A DNA stretch of 64,000 bases from contig NC_073337.2 of the NCBI RefSeq assembly GCF_027580225.2, positions 11,585,001-11,649,000 of the forward strand. The letters run 5' to 3'. Positions within the stretch are counted from its first letter, which is position 1. Every line of letters starts with the position of its first letter. The notes below the pieces were generated by a model. It was not told the DNA's origin. It saw only the letters and a program-made list of their open reading frames with translations, and ran no database searches. Below are positions 39,273-48,861 of this stretch, piece by piece. The position numbers and the translations under genes are program-made. Source of the DNA: Misgurnus anguillicaudatus (Eukaryota > Chordata > Actinopteri > Cypriniformes > Cobitidae).

Positions 39273-40609
39273 CTCCCTTAATCATTGAGTAATTCAACTG
39301 ATGTTTATTAAACTTCCAAGAATAATTACTAATTGCACTAGCACACACATTCACCTCTATTTAAAAAAAATTGTACAGTCAGGTGTCGTTAAAACAGGTG
39401 CATTACACATCAAAGTTTTGACTCAAAAGCATGCGCAACAGACACATATGTTTTTTTCAACTCAACAAATATAACACCAGATCATTCAGATACGCGTTAC
39501 AATTTGGCACATCACGTAAAACAATGTTAACAAGATCCCAAGTTGGGAAGTAGCTGGAGCATTTCTTAGTCCGAAAGCCATCGCGGTATATTGAAGGAAG
39601 TTATCTGGCGTTATAAAAGCTGAAATATCTAAAGCTTGCCAGTATCCTTTAAGCATATTAAGCTTTGTAACTAAATGTGCAGACCCAATGTTATCAACAC
39701 AATCCTCCATTCGAGGTATCAGGTAACTGTCTGGTACAGTCACAAAATTTACCTTACAGTAATCTGTACAGAATCTGAATGTGTCGTCAGGTTTTGGAAC
39801 CAATAGACACGGAGAACATCAGGGACTGCAACTGGGCTTAGCTATATTTTTTTCCAGCAAATACCCTACCTCCTTATGCATAACAGATCGTTTTACACGG
39901 TAAGCATGTTGCTTGATAAGTCGAGCTCCGTTCACATTAATGTTGTGTTTCAGGACATTGTTTGCATAGGAACATCACCAAACAAACATCTAAAATCACT
40001 GAATAATTTTAAAATGTCTATTCTCTGAGTCACAGTTAGATGGTCAAGATAAGAAGAGAGATCTTCTAAAATCTCAGAATTTGCTAACCTTGCACTCAGC
40101 TGAAAATCATGGTGAACCACAACACCATCTGTGTCTGCACCCAACGTATCAGAAGGTGGTTTCAGATCCACGGCTATCGCAACAGACAAGACAGCAAGCC
40201 CTGCAGTCTGTTTTTCCGCAGCAGTTGTTGTTAGCATTAACATCACTCTCTGACATGGTAAGTTTTTAATATGTCAAGATGAGAAACAGGTTTTTTGTTT
40301 CAGTCGGATGTGCATAACATATAATCAGTTACACTCATCCTTTTTTCCACAACATATGGACCAAAGAAACAAGCAGATATAGATGATCCTGCCACAGGTA
40401 ACAACACAAGCACTTTTTCACCAAGTTAAAATGATTGCGCTACCGCTTGCCTGTCATATTTGCACTTCATGTCTTTCTGAGCATTCGCAAGCAACATTCT
40501 AGCTAACGAACAAGCAGTATGAAGACATTCTCCAAATGTCCATACATAATCCAATACATTAGTTTCTGAACTCAGATCTTTTCTTTAGGAACTTGTAACG
40601 TACCTCCAA

Positions 40610-41126
40610 CTTGATGTCCGAACACAAGTTCAACGTGGCTAAATCCAAGAGATTCTTGAGTAGTTTCATTTACAGCAAATAAGATTAAAGGAACTCCCTC
40701 GTCTCAGTCTTTAGGAGTGTCTTGACAATATTTCCTCAACATTGCCTTAAGGGTTTGGTTGAAACGCTCAAGTGCCCCTGACTCTGCAGGTGGTATGTCC
40801 TTGAGACTCTGTGAGAAAGATTCAATGTTTCAAGTATTGTTTAAAAAGTTTTGAAAGAAAATTTGTACCTTGATGTCCGAACACAAGTTCAGCGGGGCTA
40901 AATCCAAGAGATTCTTGAGTAGTTTCATTAACAGCAAATTAGACTAAAGGAACTACCTCGTCCCAGTCTTTAGGAGTGTCTTGACAATATTTCCATAACA
41001 TTGCCTTAAGGGTTTGGTGGAAACACTCAAGTGCCCTTGACTTTGCAGGTGGTATGCCCTTGAGACTCGGTGAGAAATTTACAATGTTTTTCAATTATTG
41101 TTTAACAAGTTTTGATAGAAAATTAC
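40610..41126. repeat. Tandem duplication of about 259 bp inside the gypsy integrase
   Basis: 40610-40868 and 40869-41126 are direct copies, both starting CTTGATGTCCGAACACAAG and sharing TAGGAGTGTCTTGACAATAT. They differ at roughly one position in ten, and each encodes the LGFS-AELVFGH-type integrase segment in reverse. Confidence 0.9.
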
Positions 41127-42859
41127 CTTAATCAGTTTGTATTATTTTTGGAAGTCCAAACGGGTATGGAAATCGGGTGGCCAGAAACATAACAATTAAT
41201 AAAAATTGATTACCAGACTTCGTTTTTGGTAATGGACCAACACAGTCTATCAACACATGTTTAAACTGTTCCACCATTGCAGTAATAGGAGATATATGAC
41301 AAGTACGGCAATAGTGAACAATATCTTTCTTTAACCCTGGCCAACAAAAGTGTCTCAAAATCCTGTCTTGGTAACTCCTAAATGACTAACCAGCTGGTAA
41401 TCATAAGCCACGCACAATATAGTGAAACAGAACCACAATTCAATACACAACATCCCAGTCTAAATTCTCGTCAGCGTTAGAACACCACTTTCGCATTAGT
41501 AAGTCATTATCCAGGAAGTAAGCAAATTTCTTATCCTTAGCCACATCAAGGGAAATAGCAGAATTAAAAAGAAGTCCTCTTTCTGTGCAATGATAATTTT
41601 CTCGCTGGTATTTCTGCATCTGACATTATCTCACCTAGGTCTTCGGTCTTTGAACTATTTTTAGTTTCAGGATTTATCACCTGACAAGAGTGGACACATG
41701 AATGAGCTAGACATCTCCACTACATCACCGGTTCTGTGCGACTGAGCACACGCAACGGCGCAGGCTGGGAAATCATCAGGGTAAGTTTCAGAGAGTACCT
41801 CTGAGTCACATGAAGCAACATAACATTTGGTTTATCAACAACTACAATAACAGGCATTCCCTTTCCGCATGCTAGGTCACTACCGAGAATTAATTCCACA
41901 CCTTTCACAGGAAGTGAAGGACACAAAGCAACTCTTATTCAATTCACTCTGTAAATGCGATAGAGAGGAAATTTCGACGAAAACCATTTCAATGCCCTGT
42001 AGAAACACACTAGAGCCACAGAAAGTTTCATCAGATAATTGTAATTCACCATCCACAATAAAAGATTGCATAGCACTAGTGTCCCTAAGTATTTTTATTT
42101 CTTCCTGGTCCTCACTTTTTCCAGACAGAGATATTAACCCTTTTTTAACAAAAAAGGGCGGTAACTCTCATCATTTTAACAAACCCTACGCTTTTTGGTG
42201 GTGGCTGCTGTTTGCATTTCAAAACCAAACAATCAGCAATCACGTGCCCTTTCTTGTAACAATAAAACATTCACTTCCTTTGGTGTTTTAGTGTGTATTA
42301 GTACATGTTAACGATACGCAAAAGGTACAAACCCCAAAGTAAACAATGACGCTAGTTATCGTCTCCAACGTAAATCTTTTCTTAAACTACAACAAACACC
42401 CGGATTGTAAGCAACAGTTTACTTCCTGGGCCTGTTGATGTAGTCAAGACCGACATTATCATAATTCCTCACGCCTGTAAGTTAACTCCTGTTAGCATTG
42501 CATTGTGAGCGAATCTTTCAAACATGGTAAGGAGCGTCACATTTCCGGCTGACGTCAGAAATATTTAGGCCAATCAAAATGTACAGATTAGCAGGCCAAT
42601 CAGGGACACAGAGCTTTTCAAATCCATGAGATATGTACAAAATCAATGCATTTGAGGAAAGCAGTATATCTGGAGCTACAAAAATTTACGTTATGTGAAA
42701 AATAATGTGTTTTTAACCATAAATCACACAAACACATTGTATTACACCAAATACACAAAATAACGTTGTTTTTTAGCAATGAAATAGGTGCTCTTTAAAT
42801 TCTTCCAGCAACATCAACTCTCTTAAAGAGTCAAAATCTTTGCCTTACTTGCAGAACAC

Positions 42860-42965
42860 CATTTATTTGATTTGATAAACTTTATTAATCTCAGAGGGAA
42901 ATTTAGCTGGTCACAGCAGCAAGTCTCACCAAATAGTATAAAAATAAAAACATAAATAATACATG
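42860..42965 (-). repeat. LINE 3'-end fragment
   Basis: Read in reverse, CTCTGAGATTAATAAAGTTT resembles the 3' end of fish Rex/CR1-like LINEs. The fragment is short and inserted within the gypsy relic region. Confidence 0.35.
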
Positions 42966-43757
42966 ATAAAAAACACCATTCACAACACGCCATCCAATTA
43001 TTGTACAGTATCAATTTGCAAAGCATTATAATCTGGACATCAACATGATTCCAATAGCATTCTTCATCTTATATAACTGTGTTTATTGAACAACACTCTA
43101 TTCTCCCTAGCAAATTCCACAAATGTTTGTTTAAGATTCTTTTTGTGTTTTCTAAAACATTGTCTATAAGTCTCTGGAACCAAATATGCTCGCAAGATAG
43201 CAGATTTAACAGATTATTTCAGCCTATCTTCAATTGATAACGTAGAACAGACTTCTTGCACTTTACCAAATAATCTACAAGCAATGACCAGACCTCCTTC
43301 GGCCAACGAAGAGAAATGGCCATGCGTTCAAATGCACTTTAGTATCTACCTACTTCAGTTTCTCTAAATTGAGGAACAAGTGCAATGTGTTTACGCACGG
43401 CAAAAGTGTCGGGGAACAAACCATCTTGCGGTGAGGAAAAAATGGGCTTGAGCAGTGTTCGGCTGTACAGTTGAGCCAGTAGCACTTTTTAATGCCTCTG
43501 ACTTAAGCTGCTTCAGCTTCACCTGCTTCTCTGCCTCGATTTACAGCTTTTGAATTTCCAGTTGCATGTTCAGTTCAGCTTGGCGCATCTGGGCTCTCTC
43601 TTGCGCTTTAAAATGCAAACGGGCCATGCTGACTTGTAGTCGTGCTCCTTCCCGTGAATCAACAGAACTGGGTGAAAATGGATCAAAGAGTGGTACATTG
43701 TACACCAACATTTTAGGGACATAACAGAAGTGAACATGGATCAGATTGAAAACATTG

Positions 43758-43930
43758 GAATAGTTATTATTATTATATTAATGCATTTGGCAGACGCTTT
43801 TATCCAAAGTGACTCAAAGTGCATTACAAATAAAAATTTTTTTATCATTTTGTGTGTTCACTGGGTTTGAACCCACAACCTTTTGCGCTGCAAACACAAT
43901 GCTCTACACCACTGAGCTATACAGGAACAC
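43758..43930 (-). repeat. tRNA-derived SINE with L2-type tail
   Basis: On the minus strand an A box TAGCTCAGTGG (43919-43909) and a B box GGTTCAAACC (43873-43864) are followed by a body and a tail containing AAAGCGTCTGCCAAATGC and an ATT-rich end. This is the pol III SINE structure; it is not a functional tRNA gene, since the acceptor-stem pairing is absent. Confidence 0.85.
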
Positions 43931-44146
43931 TATAGTTAATGATATTATCTTGCACTTTGCAGAAGAGGAAATGCCCCTAAAATGGGTGCTTCAAGAAGAC
44001 ACAACAAAAATGCGGTTTCTGAAGCAAAACCTAAAAATTGATATGTTCCAAACAATACAAAATTTAAAATACATGTGTCAGTTGACTCTATTTGACACAG
44101 ATGTGCAGCAGTTATCAACAACAATACTTAAATATTAGTAAGTCAA

Positions 44147-44395
44147 GGGGCGGTTTCCCAGACAGGGTTTAGATAAAACAGGACTAGGCCTTAGTTATAT
44201 TAGGACATTTAAGTGATTTTTACAATCAAACATTACGAAAAACTAAACAAAAAAAAAATGGGTGTGTATCTTGAGATAAAACAATGGCACTGACATACAT
44301 TAAGATACATCAGTACATGGTGTTTTTAAATGAAGGCAGCTAAAACATTCATTTTAGTCTGGGACTATGATAAACCCTGTCCAGGAAACCACCCC
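44147..44395. mobile_element. MITE with GGGGCGGTTTCCCAGACAGG ends
   Basis: GGGGCGGTTTCCCAGACAGG and CCTGTCCAGGAAACCACCCC are inverted repeats with few mismatches. It is a small non-autonomous element of a type abundant in cyprinids. Confidence 0.7.
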
Positions 44396-44724
44396 CTATA
44401 GTTTAAAGTAAAGTTAAATCTTAAGAAATTTCTTTAGTATGAAGTGTCTACAGAAACATTTGCTTTAAACAGCTTAATTTAAATTTTCTTTGCATTCCTG
44501 AAAAGAACAAGACAGATTTGATAATTTTGTTAATGCTTTGATTTGAAATTGAATGCGTAATGTTTTCAATACATTTGAAATAAGAAAATAACCCCTATCT
44601 AGAACATTTGTGCTTTTATTCACTTTTATTAGTACACTGCTATTTTTAAACACAACTGTAGATGTAACAAAGAGATGTTGCTAATTTCATGTGTTTAAAT
44701 TAAACTTGTAAGCTCTTTAAGGAC

Positions 44725-44935
44725 AGTTCATCCAAAAATGAAAATTGTGTCATCATTTGTTGTTACAAACCTGTATAAATGTCTCTGTTCCAATGAACAC
44801 GAAGGAAGATATTTTGATGAATGTTTGTCATCAAACCATTTATGAGCCCAATTCACTTCCATCGTATTTTTTTCCTACTATGAAAGTGAATGAGGCTCAT
44901 GATCGGTCTTTTCATAATCTAAAGAAATTTTGAAA
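44725..44935. mobile_element. Partial TTAA-type repeat
   Basis: TTTAAGGACAGTTCATCCAA followed by AAATGAAAATTGTGTCATCA is the left part of a very common zebrafish-type element. The right end is missing, replaced by the hairpin that starts at 44961. Confidence 0.6.
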
Positions 44936-44960
44936 AACAAAGAGCAGTCTTCCACTGACA

Positions 44961-45164
44961 ATAGGCTTTATGCCCAGCTGCACTACTTCCTGAACTTCAG
45001 CCAGCTCCTTGTTTCCTGTCTGCCATTATTGGACAAACTGATTAAGTAGTCACAACAACAATAATCAGATACACCTGGATTAATCAGTTTGTCCAATAAT
45101 GGCAGACAGGAAACAAGGAGCTGGCTGAAGTTCAGGAAGTAGTGCAGCTGGGCATAATGCCTAT
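44961..45164. repeat. Near-perfect hairpin with 85 bp arms
   Basis: 44961-45045 and 45080-45164 are reverse complements with about one mismatch, separated by a 34 bp loop. The arms run from ATAGGC at the outer left to GGACAAACTGATTAA at the inner left, mirrored by TTAATCAGTTTGTCC. The low divergence implies a recent origin or gene-conversion-like maintenance. Confidence 0.93.
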
Positions 45165-45303
45165 TATAATACCTTGATGGTTGTCTGCCTCAGTTTAACC
45201 TTATTTTTCTCAGGGTTTTTATTTTACCACACACATAAAGCTTCATAATTTGTTAAAAACAACATGAAGAGGTTTCATGACAATGAAACACACTACATTT
45301 TAA

Positions 45304-45667
45304 AGGTGCAGTGTGTAGATTTTAGCAGCATCTAGTGGTGAGGTTGCGAATTGCAACCAACGGCTCAGTCCACTGCTCACCCCTTGCTTTTGAAACGCAT
45401 TGAGATACTATGCTAGCCACCACCGGAAAACATATAATCAACGGAGACAACTTCGTAAAAAAAGTTTGTCCGTTAAGGGCTTCTGTAGAAACATGGCGGC
45501 ACAAAATGACGACTTTCGGTGTATGTAGATAAAAACGTCTCATTCTAAGGTAATAAAAACATAACGGTTCATTATAAAAAGGTCTTCATACACCCCTGAT
45601 CATATAGTTTTGTATATTATTTTGCATTTCTGTCAAGAGATCCTTTCAAAAATTACACACTGCACCT
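45304..45667. mobile_element. TTAA MITE with AGGTGCAGTGTGTA ends
   Basis: AGGTGCAGTGTGTAGATTTT and TACACACTGCACCT are inverted, with TTAA at 45300-45303 and 45668-45671. The GCATCTAGTGGTGAGGTTGC motif is typical of a large cyprinid family. Confidence 0.85.
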
Positions 45668-45944
45668 TTAAAACTACATTTCTCATATTAATATTTCTTT
45701 AACTGTTTCCAGAAAACTGCACACATGTAAACTTCAAACTACTTCATATTTGTATAATTTCCTAGTTTGATTTTTACAGTTTTCATAGTGTGAATATATA
45801 TTTTTTAAAATAGTCAATTAGTATTCTACTTTTAACATAGCCTTTATCATTAGGAATTTCTTGTCAAGATAGTAATGAATAAAAGATCGTCAGTCTTTAT
45901 CTTTAGATGATTGGTTGTTTAAACTGTGACCATAATGAGCATTT

Positions 45945-46640
45945 AGGGTTCCCACACCATCAAATTCAAGGTCTTTCAAGGACTTTCCAGGTCCAATACC
46001 CTCCAATTCAAAGAAATAAATGTGGGGACACATTTCAAGTGAGAGCAAGGTTATATCATGTTACCTTTTAAGATACATTGTTACAGTTCCCTTTGAGGGA
46101 ACTCACGCTGCGTCAGTGCAGTGACACTTCGGGGACGCCTCCAGGGGTAAGTGTGTCTCAATATGTATTTAAAACTTAACCAATGGTGAGGCTTAACGAC
46201 AAAGACAGGGTGACGCGGGAGCCAGGAAGTATATCGCTATCTAAAATATTGCCAAAGACGGCATTACAGGGACGCAGGAAGTATTGTGGCAAGGGGGACG
46301 CAGCGTCTCATTCCCTTCTCAAGGAACAACAGTTACATACGTAACACGAGACGTCATCACGTGTCAAACACAACTATGCAAAAAAGCATTTTGGTATGAA
46401 CCAACATTCGCATACAGAAGATATAAGCATTTAAAGCGAACAGTTTAGCACGTGTGCTTAAAAAGGCTAGAATTTTTATGATATTATCCTACACTACACA
46501 GGGAATTATGTGGATTTTTTTCCAGAAAACTTCTTGCATAAATTAGATTAAAGCATATTTTCAAAAACTTCCCAGGGCCTTGAATTATTTCCCCCATATT
46601 CACAAACTTTCAAGGATTTTAAGGATCCGTGGGAACCCTG
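45945..46640. mobile_element. hAT-like composite repeat, copy A
   Basis: Starts AGGGTTCCCACACC and ends GGGAACCCTG (inverted), with GCATTT-type similarity just outside both ends. It contains an inner unit bounded by GTTCCCTTTGAGGGAAC and TTCTCAAGGAACAACAG. It is homologous in direct orientation to 49226-49947. Between it and the zinc-finger exon (46641-47641) I see only AT-rich, featureless sequence. Confidence 0.7.
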
Positions 46641-47641
46641 TTGCATTTCCCATTTACCCCATTTATAGTAATAGCAGTGCTCATAAATCTTTCTAGTTTC
46701 CCCCACCACAAGAAGTCTGACTAGCTTGTTTATATAGCAGTTTTAGTTTCTAACTGTTTCTGTTAAAATTCATAACTTAAAAAAAGAAATCAGTGCTCAA
46801 AACGGAAAGGATGGAATATGTCAAGTGCATACTGTACTGTCAAGCTTAGAAAGACACCAAACAAAGTACTGTAAGTAAATATAAAAGTTTCATTATTGAA
46901 TGACCAATTCAACAAATGATGACACAAAATTTTACTACTTTAAGTGATACAGTAGTGACATTTTCTGTTCAGTATACAGCTATGATATTCAGCACAATCA
47001 ATTCATGGTTGATTTATAATTATGCCGACTTTAGCTTTAAATGATGTTAGACAAACATAAATCTAAGAAAAACCAATACATGGGCTCTAAGCCTATATTT
47101 CTACAGAAATTGCTCAAAACTATATTACAAATAAACATCAAAAGTTATGTTGCAGTTGTTCTTCAAATGACTTGTAGTGAATCAACTGGAATTGACCAAG
47201 TTTAACAGCACTAGTGTAAACAGTTCAGCAATAATAGTAATTCATCATAAATGACTTAACCTGTATGCAATATTTTTCTAAACAGCAGTATGGAAATAGT
47301 CCACATGCTTTGTGTTATTTTGAAATGGTTTTGTGTGAGGAAGAAACAATTTTGATAATTTTATCATCCACTGGTAACCTAATCAAGTAAGTTTCCTCTC
47401 AAAAACCAGGTGAGTTTTTAGCAAAAAAATTTAACCAGGTGAACAATTTTAGTACAGAATACGAGCAATTTTTTTTAGTTATTCTTGATAAACATGAAAA
47501 AAAATTAAATTCTCCTTTTAGGTTGCACAAAAAATTGCATACATGTTGGGAATAGGTGTGTAAGAAATGAGCAAAGTTTCATTGTACGATCATAGATGTT
47601 TATACTCTACACAAGGCACTTAACAAAATGATTCACGCAAG

Positions 47642-48861
47642 TCAAACACTGTGACTTTTCATGTGCCTGTTCAAGTGTGTGCGACACGTGTACGCCTTCG
47701 GGCACAGCGGGCATGGAAACGGACGCTTCCCAATATGAGTGTACATGTGCTTGCTCAAGTCATAACGGCGGATGAATTTTTTCCCGCACTGCAAACAGCA
47801 GTGTGGCCGCTCTCCGGTATGAAAACACATGTGAGCCGTCAGGTGACTCGAAACCACGAATTTCTTCCCACAGACTTTGCACTGATACGGTTTCTCTCCC
47901 GTGTGAGAGCGCAGATGCACTTGCAAGCATCCGGCGGATACGAAACCTTTTCCACACTGATGGCAAACGTACGGCTTCTCTCCGGTATGAATTCTGATGT
48001 GGATTTTCAAATTCCCAGACAGGGAGAACTGCTTCTTGCAGTATGGACAGATGTGTGGCCGTTCACCGGAATGACACCTCATGTGGGATTTCAATTGGAT
48101 CTTGCTGTAAAAACGTTTTCCGCATTGCGAACAAAGGAGAGGTTTCTCGCCCGTGTGGTTTGAGAGATGGGCGAGCAGGCTGCTGTTTGCCGAAAAGCAC
48201 TTCCCACACTGATCGCATATATATGGCCGAAATTCTGCATGCGTCTTGAGATGGCTTCTTAATTCACTATCAACATTGAATGTTAAGTCACAAAAACGAC
48301 ATTTTCCTGGCTGCCGCTCTGATTTAGACGGGCGAATGTCTTGAACTTTATGGATCTTCTGGTGGATTAAACTGGCTCGGTATGATCCAAAAGTCTCGCT
48401 GCATTGTTTGCAACTGTAACTCCTTTTAATGGAAGGAGATTTGTGAATTCTCCGGTGACCGACCAAACGTGACAGACTTGTGAACAACCGTCCACATTCA
48501 GGGCATTTGTGTGTGGTTTTCTCTTTGTGCACTCGGTTGTGTCTGTACAGTGTTTTGAGAGATCTAAAGTGCGCTGTACACTTGATGCATTTAAAAACTC
48601 TTGTATTACAGCCAGTGTTTCTGTGTGAAGTAAGTTGTGTCAGATCGCTGAAAACAAGCCCACACTGAGGACACTTGTGTGCCCCGTCTACGTTGTGAAT
48701 TTCCTGGTGCTTAAAAAGATCAGTGCGGTATATGAAATATTTTGTACACTGATGACATTTGTGGACGGTCCGGCCAGCGTAATGAAAGCCTTTAGAAGGA
48801 TTTTTTGGGAAGGTGTCAAGAGTGGTACGCTGGAGAGGAGCTGCTTTGAAAACTAAATCTT
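47642..48861 (-). CDS. Zinc-finger exon: 13 C2H2-type fingers
   Basis: Single terminal exon of about 405 residues, reading in from a TTTTTTAG acceptor at 48862 and ending KSHSV-stop. Thirteen fingers are visible, starting CHQCTKYF, CPQCGLVF, CIKCTAHF, CPECGRLF, CKQCSETF, CRFCDLTF, CDQCGKCF, CSQCGKRF, CPYCKKQF, CHQCGKGF, CKVCGKKF, CLQCGKKF and CPLCPKAY. Fingers 1-6 have irregular linkers. Fingers 7-13 are joined mostly by TGEKP/TGERP-type linkers, as expected for sequence-specific DNA binding. Finger 2 ends H-x4-C, so it is C2HC. Predicted base-contact residues (-1,2,3,6): finger 7 A,S,S,A; 8 S,I,Q,S; 9 L,G,N,I; 10 S,G,C,V; 11 V,S,H,A; 12 R,Y,D,K; 13 C,T,H,R. No KRAB domain is visible. The 170-codon open frame on the opposite strand is a shadow. 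Confidence 0.93.

Larger units (their letters stand above)
38818..43726 (-). mobile_element. Ty3/gypsy retrotransposon relic with integrase before reverse transcriptase (Gmr1-like)
   Basis: Read on the minus strand. A gag-like remnant lies at about 43690-43430, with words close to FDPFSP and LQLEIQKL. A protease region lies at about 42120-41720 (ILRDTSAMQSF, catalytic D-T-S). Integrase spans 41358-40260: MRHFCWPGLKKDI, CRTCH, DCVGPLPKTKSGNQFLL, then after a deletion FGLPKIIQTD, then the GPYVVEK chromodomain-side motif. A linker follows at 40246-39950. Reverse transcriptase at 39830-39486 has CTDYCKVNFVTVPDS, PRMEDCVDNIGSA, FITPDNFLQYT and FGLRNAPAT, but stops before the YLDD box. The gag-PR-IN-RT order is unlike most Ty3/gypsy elements and matches Gmr1-type elements. 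Stops, frameshifts, a tandem duplication, loss of half of RT and all RNase H, and a nearly absent 5' LTR make it inactive. Confidence 0.85.

Noticed and set aside
43862..43925. tRNA gene
   Set aside because: A and B boxes are present, but the stems do not close and an L2-type tail follows; this is a SINE.
47651..48163. 170-codon plus-strand open frame
   Set aside because: Antisense shadow of the zinc-finger exon, whose codon pattern and Cys/His spacing are clear on the minus strand.
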